A DNA stretch of 64,000 bases from Mycoemilia scoparia. Taxonomy: Eukaryota; Kickxellomycota; Kickxellomycetes; Kickxellales; Kickxellaceae. The stretch is taken from assembly GCA_027575805.1 (NCBI GenBank), contig JANBPU010000016.1, positions 1 through 64,000 on the forward strand, given 5' to 3'. Made by a program: the position numbers and the translations under genes. The notes under the pieces are model-generated. The model was given only the letters and a program-made list of their open reading frames with translations. It searched no databases and was not told where the DNA came from. Shown one piece after another: positions 56,605 to 64,000 of this stretch (positions within the stretch are counted from its first letter, which is position 1; every line of letters starts with the position of its first letter).

Positions 56605-58122
56605 CTATATATCATGGCTAAACTCATCAGAAATAAGTGCTGGACTATCAATCACACCAAATCCGGAAGCGACCCCGCCTTCATCAATGTTGCTGGGCTT
56701 AGAGCGCAGCAAATGGCCTACAGGAGAACCAGATAGCTCGCCAGATTTATTACAAACATAGGCGCCATAAATGCCCAACTCACTGACAACATCGGCGTAT
56801 ATGATCTCACCACCCTCCTTCATCAACCAGTTTCCAAACACAGGCGGTTGAATCAGTTCCATGAGAATATAGGCTCCCCTCTCCTCCTTTGTCAGATTCT
56901 TTAGGAATGCTGGAATGTTTTCTTTGTAGACATTATACCCGCCACCCTCTCTCTGAGGCTTAAGGACAAACTTCGTTGGCTGACTCAATGCCAGCTCGTA
57001 CGCCTTCAACCCAAGCTCTGACTGATCGAGTGGGTATATTCCAGCAAATGTTTTGCGCAGGCCTGGTATCTTATCAGTGGATTTTTCATATTTTTCAAGT
57101 TCACCAGGAATAGTTAAAACTTGCTGGGCCTTCTTACACCCAACGAGCTGATAGGCAACAGTGGGGCCCTTGATTGTATAGGTCTTTTCCAAAAGCAGCC
57201 TGGCGCTCCATTCATCTTCAGTTGGGTAGTCGGTGGGTGCATAGCCTGACCTGAAATAGACCGTCGATATAAGTGTTTCATCGATATAGAGCAGCCTTTT
57301 ATCATGTTTTTCTCCCACCTTGGCTTCTTTGTTTATTTCGGCAAGAGTCTTGCGGATGGTGTGGACTCCATAGGTTCTGTACAGGTGATGCTGAAGGTGC
57401 AGTTGGTCATATTTGTTACGTTCGCCAGGCTGCACGACCACAAGAATGCTGGCCCCATCCAGATCGAATTCTTTGTGAGCACTATAAAGTGCTTGGGACA
57501 ATCCGGCCAGAGACTGATTGTCAGGCAAGTCTTGAAGATTGGTTTCATGGTCGCTTGAAAGGAACTTCTTATAGTATGGTTTGCCGGTTATGAACTCGTG
57601 CAGATTTCTGGTTACAGCAGACAAGCTCGAAAATGACACAGCAACTGTATTGAACTCGACCTGCTTAAAGAGATGGGCATGGCTGTTCCCCGAAGGGTCC
57701 TTGACCTTATCAACCATGTAGTCTGATCTGCTTATCTCGAGGGAAGCCTTGTGGGTTAGCGGGTCATCGCGGGTCGCCAAATATATATCATACAGACGCT
57801 TGGTAAACTCATCGCCATGAGTCAATGGCTCAATTACTCTATCAATGAATTCCCGATCTTGTGAAAGAACGTGGTACAAGTTGGCGAGCGCATCATGGAT
57901 TCTGTAGGCTTCTTCAAAAGTGTATCTAGGGAAAGGAGTAGGCAACAAGGCGACTGGAGCAGGGGTTGCTGATTCAGAGCCAGAGCTCTCTGGTGTTTTC
58001 GATTTGAGTACAAGTCCGTTAATATAGGCAAATTCTTGAGCGTCCTTTTTGATGCTTTCGATGGTCTGTTGGTCTACCTCATTATTGTACCCTGTTTCCT
58101 TTATCAAAGTATATCTCGTCAT
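56605..58122 (-). CDS. gsh2: Glutathione synthetase
   Basis: ATP-grasp ligase that joins gamma-glutamylcysteine to glycine, the second step of glutathione synthesis, in the cytosol. Intronless, 505 residues, close to the usual eukaryotic length (about 475-495). Landmarks: the N-terminal PFPRYTFEEAYRIHDALANL, NTVAVSFSSLS, the glycine-rich ATP loop LKPQREGGGYNVY (about 385-397), GAYILMELIQPP, and the C-terminal SELGIYGAYVCNK, LLRSKPSNIDEGGVASGFGV and IDSPAL, which includes the substrate A-loop. The start at 58122 (MTRYTLIKETGYN) is the first ATG of a continuous frame. Divergent from the TspO gene. Confidence 0.97.
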   Translation of the reverse strand: MTRYTLIKETGYNNEVDQQTIESIKKDAQEFAYINGLVLKSKTPESSGSESATPAPVALLPTPFPRYTFEEAYRIHDALANLYHVLSQDREFIDRVIEPLTHGDEFTKRLYDIYLATRDDPLTHKASLEISRSDYMVDKVKDPSGNSHAHLFKQVEFNTVAVSFSSLSAVTRNLHEFITGKPYYKKFLSSDHETNLQDLPDNQSLAGLSQALYSAHKEFDLDGASILVVVQPGERNKYDQLHLQHHLYRTYGVHTIRKTLAEINKEAKVGEKHDKRLLYIDETLISTVYFRSGYAPTDYPTEDEWSARLLLEKTYTIKGPTVAYQLVGCKKAQQVLTIPGELEKYEKSTDKIPGLRKTFAGIYPLDQSELGLKAYELALSQPTKFVLKPQREGGGYNVYKENIPAFLKNLTKEERGAYILMELIQPPVFGNWLMKEGGEIIYADVVSELGIYGAYVCNKSGELSGSPVGHLLRSKPSNIDEGGVASGFGVIDSPALISDEFSHDI

Positions 58123-58818
58123 TCTAAGCGCGAATAGTTGGGTCGATTATTAACAGTGTGCGTGAATAAGAGTGTAAATAAAAACGAGCAAGAAAATAAA
58201 ATAAAATGATTGCTGGTGAGATCATATGAGCAAACGTGTAGGTACTTTTATACCCAGTTTTAGAGACAAGGTTGTGTCGAATATGGTTCTAAAGTCTTAG
58301 TTCAAACAGTCTGATGATTGCGCAACCATTGCATTTGCCATAATGATTGGTCTTCTCCCCTAACCCACACACCACGGATTTGTCAGATCCATGGGCCATC
58401 AAACTACGATACCACAGATGATGATTAGGAAACCATGTCAAAAAGAGGGAATGCTTTAGGAATTCAAAATATAGACCATTCCTTTATTTCTAATATCTAT
58501 TTTTGTCAGAATTCAGATATGAATTGAAAGCACGCACACCAAGCCATTCTCTTCTTTCTTAATGAGAGTAACGCCCAGCTCTGCATTCAAAGATTAATAC
58601 CACAAATTAAATAAATTACCATGCTGCAGGAGCATGCCAAGAGAGTCCCTGAACCCATAACACGCTTTTAGGGTACATAGTCTAGTACCGCTTATAATTA
58701 CTACAATCGATTTCATTACATTTTCATACACGCTTCTTTGTCAAGCTCTTTCCACAGTCTTTTTTATTTATTTACAACAACTTATTTAGCTACGACAGCT
58801 GATAAATCAAAGCCTCCG
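58123..58818. promoter_or_regulatory. Divergent promoter interval, glutathione synthetase (-) / TspO (+)
   Basis: About 700 bases between two start codons on opposite strands. It must carry both promoters. I see no clear antioxidant-response or other named motif and no repeat copy. Confidence 0.45.
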
Positions 58819-59481
58819 ATGTCCAGCTCCCTTCTAATATCTGCCTTGGTCCCCCTAGGACTGGGCTATGCCTCGTCATTGCCAACCCGCCAACGAATTG
58901 ACACATTTATGAGCTACATTAACAAGCCAATTAGACACCCACCGAGCTGGGTCTTTGCTGCATTTTCAGCTATATTCTATTTAATAATTGGCTATTCGTC
59001 ATTTATAGTTGCTAATGACCTACTAACACAGGATGATCCAGAAAAGGTCAGGGCAGGGAGGATTGGACTATCCTTGTATTGGATACAAGTATTGATAAGC
59101 CTTGGCTTTGTCCCAATGTTCTTTGGACTCAAGAGAATCGATCTTGCCATGCTTATAATGGGCGTTGTATCGGTGGTTTCGCTTTCGACTATGATATGTT
59201 TTTTTATAGTCCAATGGCTTGCTGGGCTGTTGATGCTCCTATTTTGTGCATGGACTGCCTTTGCTACATATTACACATTCCGTCTTTGGACTCTAAATCG
59301 TGGAGAAGACTTTAGTAATATCCCCTATGACAATTCTCACTCTCGTGAAGGCTACTTGACTCTTGATACTGACGAGGAAGATCATGCTCGTGAGGGAGGC
59401 GATTCCTTAGACATTGAAAGAGGCTCAGGCGCAGACAACAACGTTGCCCCTAGACTAATCGATAATACAACATCACGATAG
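58819..59481 (+). CDS. TspO/MBR family membrane protein
   Basis: A translocator-protein (TspO, peripheral benzodiazepine receptor) homologue, usually in mitochondrial outer or ER membrane, binding porphyrins and steroids; its fungal role is poorly defined. Intronless, 220 residues from ATG 58819. The frame stays open upstream to 58738 without an ATG. Five hydrophobic segments lie at about 5-21, 45-65, 82-101, 108-130 and 134-155. The family signature is HPPSWVFAAFSAIFYLIIGY in segment 2, followed by LYWIQVLISLGFVPMFFG and CAWTAFATYYTFRLWTLNR. The C-terminal 50 residues are a hydrophilic, acidic tail (DTDEEDHAREGGDS), longer than in bacterial TspO. Tryptophans are fewer than in bacterial relatives. 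Next gene downstream on the same strand is homoserine dehydrogenase. Confidence 0.86.
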   Translation: MSSSLLISALVPLGLGYASSLPTRQRIDTFMSYINKPIRHPPSWVFAAFSAIFYLIIGYSSFIVANDLLTQDDPEKVRAGRIGLSLYWIQVLISLGFVPMFFGLKRIDLAMLIMGVVSVVSLSTMICFFIVQWLAGLLMLLFCAWTAFATYYTFRLWTLNRGEDFSNIPYDNSHSREGYLTLDTDEEDHAREGGDSLDIERGSGADNNVAPRLIDNTTSR

Positions 59482-60068
59482 ATTTGAATTGTATAGCCAT
59501 CGCTCTCTTTTTTTGACACTTGTATTCTAAATTTCAATCGTTTTACATAGCATACCTTAATAGACATTTATAAATGTACTTTAACTATACCCTCGAGACT
59601 TTCTAGAATCTGGTGTATACCTATTTCTGTATACTTGGGATTTATGGTGCAAACGGTGTTAATGAACCCTGCTCTTCAGTCTGATTCAGGGCTTGATTAC
59701 ATTGTCATGACTGAATGATAGTGATGCCCAAAGCTACGCACGCAATCGTGGCTATCAGCCAATCAGATTGAAGCTATAAAATACCAAGATGATCTGATGT
59801 ATGATGAAGTGTTGTCAGGACTTATTGGTGATGATGACAGTGATTGTGCTTGTGTTAAAAGAGTATGAGAACCAAATCACCCTAGTCTAACTAAAAGAAG
59901 CAAAAGGCCAGAACAAAACGTTGCACTCTTCCCATAACACAGATCTCTGGGTGCTGGTATTGCCAGACAGCCCCAGTATAAGATAACATGTAAATTGCGC
60001 TTTCTTTCTTTAATAACTTTTATAGTGATTCATATCATATTTTTTATCATAAATAATTGCCGCCCAGA
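59482..60068. other. Intergenic region between TspO and homoserine dehydrogenase
   Basis: About 590 bases without a supported gene. The last 80 bases before ATG 60069 are T-rich (TTTCTTTCTTTAATAACTTT), a plausible core promoter or leader. Confidence 0.45.
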
Positions 60069-61380
60069 ATGTCATCGTCTAGTGGTGTAATCAGACAGCT
60101 CAAGGTCGCTATTGTTGGACCTGGCCTTGTTGGTGCCGCTTTGGTTGAGCAGCTTATTGCCTACAGATCCTCTCCCCGCTACGAGCTCTTGCCTATCAAG
60201 CTCGCTGGTGTTATAAACACAAAGGGCATGCTTCTTGAGAATGAAGTCAGCAAAGCCAACAGCCTCTCCGAACTCCAGGAGGCTCTATCAAAGGCACCTT
60301 CTTCCAGCCTCGATGATTTTGTTGATGCCTTTGCAGCCGATTCTAAATACCACTCTGTTGTCGTCGACTGTACCTCCAGCGATGGTGTTGCTTCAAAGTA
60401 CCCTTCGTGGCTCAAGAAGGGACTCAGCGTCGTCACACCCAACAAGAAGGGATTCTCCGGCAGCCAGGCCCTGTTCAACGAGATCCAGGAGCTTTCTAAG
60501 GGACCGGGTGAACCTCTTGTCTATCACGAAGCAACTGTTGGCGCTGGTCTTCCTGTCCTTAGCACTTTGAACGACTTGATCAAGACAGGGGACAAGATCA
60601 AGAAGATTGAGGGTATCTTCTCTGGCACTTTGAGCTACCTCTTCAACACATTCTCGCACCCATCTGCACCAAAGCAAAAGTTCTCTGAAATCGTAAAGGT
60701 AGCAAAGGCTAATGGTTTCACTGTAAGTATGGGTATCATCTACGCTCATAGCCTTGCTATACAGTATATAACTTTTATGTGACTGTATCAATACCAAATT
60801 TGCTAAATGATACATGCATTTGCCTATATAGGAACCTGATCCCAGGGATGATCTTAACGGAATGGATGTAGCACGCAAGGTACTTTACAATTCATTGATA
60901 TATCATATATATGGTACTGTTGATATGTCCAAAATCTAATGAACTTTTGCTATTTTGTAGGCAACAATTTTGGGTAGAGTCTCTGGATTGCCATTGTCTA
61001 TCGACACTCTTCCAGTAGAAAACATTGTACCAAAAGAGCTCCAGGGTGTTCAAACAGCCGAAGAGTTCCTTAGCAAGCTTCCCGACTTTGATGGTGAATT
61101 CGATAAGCTCAACCAGGAAGCGCTTGACAACAACCAAGTCTTGCGCTACGTTGCCGTCATCAATTTTGATGGAGAATCTTCGGTCAAGCTAATGAAGTAT
61201 CCCTTGTCCCACCCATTTGCCTCCCTGCAGGGTAGCGACAACATCATTGCCTTCACCACTGAGAGATTCCCCAACCCTCTCATCATTCAGGGTGCTGGTG
61301 CTGGTGCTGCTGTCACTGCATTTGGTATCTTTGGTGATATCATTAAAATCGCCGAAAGAACTTGGGCCGGCAAGCTCTAA
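60069..61380 (+). CDS. hom6: Homoserine dehydrogenase
   Basis: It reduces aspartate semialdehyde to homoserine, the branch-point step to threonine and methionine, in the cytosol. Three exons: 60069-60722, 60832-60879 and 60961-61380, all phase 0, total 373 residues (yeast Hom6 about 359). The N-terminal Rossmann loop VAIVGPGLVGAALVEQL and TPNKKGFSG (lysine near the active site) lie in exon 1. Exon 2 is only 48 bp and encodes EPDPRDDLNGMDVARK, the substrate-binding and catalytic block. Exon 3 has ATILGRVSGLPL and the C-terminal IIQGAGAGAAVTAFGIFGDI, typical of the stand-alone fungal enzyme without an ACT or kinase domain. Tail-to-tail with the TPR gene. Confidence 0.97.
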
Positions 61381-61730
61381 TCTGAGTTTACTCTGATGGC
61401 TTTTATAATAATGTAGTCTGGCATCCACGAGCTTTTATTTAATTATTTATTTACGTCTTTGCAAGCAGTAAATACTTTCTTTTATCCGATCAAAGTTATA
61501 TGCGGGAAGCTATGTATGTGGCAATGAGAGCACGCATTGGTCAAAGAGTCGTATAAATTGTGACAATGCTGTATCTTGTGAAATTTCGCTTGTTATCGGG
61601 CATGAAACGATAACACTGAATGACAAGAATGCTGTTTTTAACCATCACGGTCAAAGCTGGAAAAAATCTGTTTATTTAATGAAAAATGAAAGTCTATTTT
61701 TTAAAAAGTTCAAAAACTCTGGACATGCGC
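61381..61730. other. Convergent 3' space between HOM6 and TPR gene
   Basis: About 350 bases between opposing stop codons, AT-rich, with no supported gene or repeat. Confidence 0.5.
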
Positions 61731-63020
61731 CTAGCCAGTCCTATTCAACGCGCGGAGTGCATTTAGTGCCATTTGCTCGCCTTCTTCATATTGTATCATT
61801 TGTGATGCTTTGTATGCTTGGCGGTAACTGACTGAAGCCTGGTCGATCTTGTTTTTCTTTTCGTACAGCTTGCCCTGGTCATATTTCAGGGCTACAAAGC
61901 TTTGTGCACACTCCATGTTTTTAGAAAACTGGCGAGATTTCTCTAGGCCATGCTCGATCCACCTTTGTGTCGCATCCCATTTTCCTTGAGCAGCCGACAT
62001 ATTAGCGAGATGTGTCATGATCACAGCAGATCTACAAATAGATGTCTCTCCCTTGGCGTTGGGGCCACCAAGTAGGTCGATTGATCTTAACAGGAGTGGC
62101 GCAGCTAAATCAAATTTCTGGATCTTGGTGTAGAAGCAGGCTGCTTCGTACATAATGGTAACAATGAACTCAGAGGGCATCCATGAGGGCAATGTGTCAG
62201 GTGCAAATGTCGGTGGAGACTTATTCTTGAGAGTTTCCTGGCAGTGCGTTTGATAAGAATGCATTGTAACATCTAGACACCAGGTAAACCATTTCTCTGC
62301 TTCTCTGTTGTCTTCATCAACATTGTTTTTCAATGCAGGAAGCATCATTGCTCTCCATTGTCCACGATCTGCAGACTGGTTATACATCAGGGCCAGCTTG
62401 TAGCTCGAGCTCAAGGCTAACTGTAAATCTCGACGAGTTTGAGCACTGGTGTCGCTCCTGCCTAGTGTTTGTCCCACTTTCTTGGGGTTACTAAAGGATT
62501 CATCGTCCAAGATTCTTTTGATAACATCTTTATATGTGCTAATAGCCTTTTCTCTATCACCATGCACAGAATACACTTCTGCAAGCCTTCCAATCAGCCC
62601 AGTGATATGGGGAGCGCTAGGATTATGAATAGGGTCAGTCTTTCCAAGATCATCTAGCTTTTCCAGGGCTAATGAATAGCATTCGATTGCTTTATCAAGA
62701 TCTCTTTTATCTGGCGTGGTCATGTAAGCCCTGGCACCATCACGAAGAAGATCGCGGACGTCTGATGGATAGTTGTTTCCTGGAGTAAGCAAGTAAACTA
62801 GGCCGAACACACCCAAGACACCCCCTAATAGCCCTGCGAGAATTTTATTAGAAACTGGTGAATTTAATGAGCTGCCCGAAGATACCATTCTATTTTGTTG
62901 TGGCTGCTGAATCTTTGTTCTCAAGAACCATCTATTCATAAGCGTGGTTTGCGTGCATTGCTGTTTAGACAAAGCACTAGAGAGTCTCCTGAGTAGTGCT
63001 GTTCGCGTAATATGAACCAT
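61731..63020 (-). CDS. Mitochondrial TPR protein, Mgr3-like
   Basis: A 429-residue intronless protein. The N-terminus (MVHITRTALLRRLSSALSKQ) is a basic, amphipathic mitochondrial presequence. One membrane segment follows at about residues 58-79 (ILAGLLGGVLGVFGLVYLLT). The rest is helical with several TPR-like motifs: DLDKAIECYSLALEKL, HITGLIGRLAEVYSVHGDRE, AVIMTHLANMSAAQGKWDA, and YDQGKLYEKKNKIDQASVSY. Presequence, single span and TPRs resemble yeast Mgr3, an adaptor of the inner-membrane i-AAA protease Yme1. Assignment is by architecture, so a different TPR family (for example TTC19-like) is possible. Confidence 0.8.
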   Translation of the reverse strand: MVHITRTALLRRLSSALSKQQCTQTTLMNRWFLRTKIQQPQQNRMVSSGSSLNSPVSNKILAGLLGGVLGVFGLVYLLTPGNNYPSDVRDLLRDGARAYMTTPDKRDLDKAIECYSLALEKLDDLGKTDPIHNPSAPHITGLIGRLAEVYSVHGDREKAISTYKDVIKRILDDESFSNPKKVGQTLGRSDTSAQTRRDLQLALSSSYKLALMYNQSADRGQWRAMMLPALKNNVDEDNREAEKWFTWCLDVTMHSYQTHCQETLKNKSPPTFAPDTLPSWMPSEFIVTIMYEAACFYTKIQKFDLAAPLLLRSIDLLGGPNAKGETSICRSAVIMTHLANMSAAQGKWDATQRWIEHGLEKSRQFSKNMECAQSFVALKYDQGKLYEKKNKIDQASVSYRQAYKASQMIQYEEGEQMALNALRALNRTG

Positions 63021-63170
63021 CCTGCTTATTGCTTTTGTAGGCTGTAAGTGTATTTTTTATTTCCTCTTTGACGTTTTCAAGCTGTAAAGTGAGTTTATGT
63101 AGCCTGTAGGTTGCTTGATTTATGGGTTCATTAAAATGTTGGTATGCAACAAAAGTACAATGATCTCATC

Positions 63171-63292
63171 ATATGGGCAATAATTTTTGAAGGGTGAATT
63201 TTGGTGACCAGTGATTATAGGCGCAATCACAGCCAAATGAATGTCCAGTTTTACTAGTAAACTTTGGCCCTTAAGAAATAATTACCCATATA
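63171..63292. repeat. MITE-like element, subfamily A, copy 8
   Basis: The termini are ATATGGGCAATAATTTTTG with AAGGGTGAA on the left and CCCTTAAGAAATAATTACCC with ATAT on the right. The interior is nearly identical to copy 6 (GGTGACCAGTGATTATAGG, CAGCCAAATGAATGTCC). It lies 150 bp from the TPR gene start, within its likely promoter. Confidence 0.92.
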
Positions 63293-63313
63293 GATACTAC
63301 CTATTATATATGA

Positions 63314-63591
63314 TTACTATACAAAGAAATAACTTTAACCTAAGAGACTATCTCTTTAGGGGGGACGGGGCCTGTGATTGTGGCAGATATGAGTTATTAT
63401 TTTTGAAGGGTGCCCATTTACTAACAGATGGTGATCTCACATTTAGCTGTGGTTGCCCGTATAATCGGTGGCCACCAAAAGTCACCCTTCAAAAATTATG
63501 ATCCATATGAAGATGTATCTACCACAGTCGCAGGCCTCGTCCCCCCTAAAGAGATAATCTCTTAGGTTAAAGTTATTTCTTTGTATAGTAA
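63314..63591. mobile_element. Foldback element with about 75-bp inverted arms around a MITE-like core
   Basis: The left arm (63314-63391) reads TTACTATACAAAGAAATAAC, CTTTAACCTAAGAGA, CTCTTTAGGGGGGACGGGG and TGTGGCAGATA. The right arm (63515-63591) is its inverted copy with only a few mismatches. Between them sits a complete subfamily A element. The interior has no open frame, so the element is non-autonomous. Confidence 0.9.
63389..63510. repeat. MITE-like element, subfamily A, copy 9 (core of the foldback)
   Basis: The left end is GAGTTATTATTTTTGAAGGG, the right end GTCACCCTTCAAAAATTATG then ATCCATAT. The interior has TCACATTTAGCTGTGGTTGC and ATAATCGGTGGCCACC, close to copy 7 at 54613. Confidence 0.9.
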
Positions 63592-64000
63592 CCATGTTGA
63601 ACATGTAAAGTATCTGTACAATAAGAATAAAATCTTTAAATAGCATTGAAGTGCAGAAATGGGGGAGATTGTCAAAGGTAAGAAAGGATAATAAGGAGAA
63701 ACATAAGAAGCTTTCAACATGCAGAGCAGCTAACCTTTCAAAGTGTGAAGAAATGGGCCTCAGATAGTGAAAACCAAAACCAATGCTTTAAAGCCACAGA
63801 GAGAAAAGTGATAGAGGATAAGCATATATGACAAGCTCTCCACCGAATGGGAACAGACAGAGATGTCCTCATACATTCACTGAAAAGCCTGCTAATAACT
63901 CCCATACATTTTAGTCGGAATCTCAGTGATAGTTGGCCAGCATACAAGGAAATATCCTAGCACCATTTTAAAGAGACTCTGCCTTCATAATATAATAAAA
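63592..64000. other. Window end, no supported gene
   Basis: AT-rich. It contains copy 3 of dispersed repeat R2 and no credible open frame. Confidence 0.5.
63828..63987 (+). repeat. Dispersed repeat family R2, copy 3
   Basis: It starts ATGACAAGCTCTCCACCGAA and continues GGGAACAGACAG, AAAGCCTGCTAATAACTCC, GGAATCTCAGTGATAGTTGG, AGGAAATATCCTAGCACC and GAGACTCTGCC. Block order matches copies at 21660 and 25078. It may continue beyond the window. Confidence 0.78.

Noticed and set aside
405..63510. CRISPR array or bacterial-type repeats
   Set aside because: Copies are scattered, palindromic, partly inverted and without regular spacers; the genome is eukaryotic.

Overview
The window reads as nuclear DNA of a filamentous, probably early-diverging (zygomycete-type, perhaps Mucoromycota) fungus. 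The evidence is short GT-AG introns (mostly about 60-250 bp), TA-rich introns, pyrimidine-rich leaders and trailers, a fungal Ash1-like GATA finger, a stand-alone Hom6-type homoserine dehydrogenase, and genes absent from budding yeast but common in basal fungi (TOE1-like nuclease, STRAP, TspO). The phylum is an inference; I cannot name a species.

Layout. 1-20.5 kb is gene-dense: a neuronal calcium sensor (NCS-1/Frq1, +), a TOE1-like DEDD exonuclease (-), the ATM/Tel1 checkpoint kinase (-, about 9 kb), STRAP/unrip WD40 protein (-), a leucine-rich-repeat protein (+) and a class IV aminotransferase (-). At 20.7-21.2 kb is a possible small two-exon gene. About 21.2-34.4 kb is gene-poor, rich in microsatellites, with two hairpins abutting a 10-N gap and copies of a dispersed repeat. 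It leads into an intronless GATA-type transcription factor (34.7-36.3 kb) with pyrimidine-rich flanks. 37-44 kb is intergenic apart from one intronless kinase-like ORF that looks foreign. 44.4-50 kb holds the mitochondrial NAD-isocitrate dehydrogenase catalytic subunit (+) and an F-box/beta-propeller protein (-). 50.5-54.8 kb is repeat-rich and poorly resolved. 54.9-63 kb is again gene-dense: SUMO E1 subunit Aos1 (+), glutathione synthetase (-), TspO/MBR membrane protein (+), homoserine dehydrogenase (+), and an Mgr3-like mitochondrial TPR protein (-).

Most genes are unrelated housekeeping functions: calcium signalling, RNA 3'-end processing, DNA damage response, SUMO conjugation, glutathione and threonine/methionine synthesis, TCA cycle, mitochondrial quality control. 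There is no operon-like logic. Divergent pairs (STRAP/LRR, glutathione synthetase/TspO) may share promoters, and convergent pairs share short 3' spaces. I reconstructed exons by hand from splice-site phase and family alignment from memory.

The strongest non-genic signal is a family of about 120-bp palindromic elements (MITE-like, termini ATATGGG...TTTTTGAAGGG) with about 12 copies in 64 kb. It includes a back-to-back array of four, one copy inside a TOE1 intron, and one forming the core of a larger foldback element. Other points worth attention are a stop-free 108-bp intron that splits the FATC domain of Tel1, and a 48-bp symmetric exon that carries the homoserine dehydrogenase active site.
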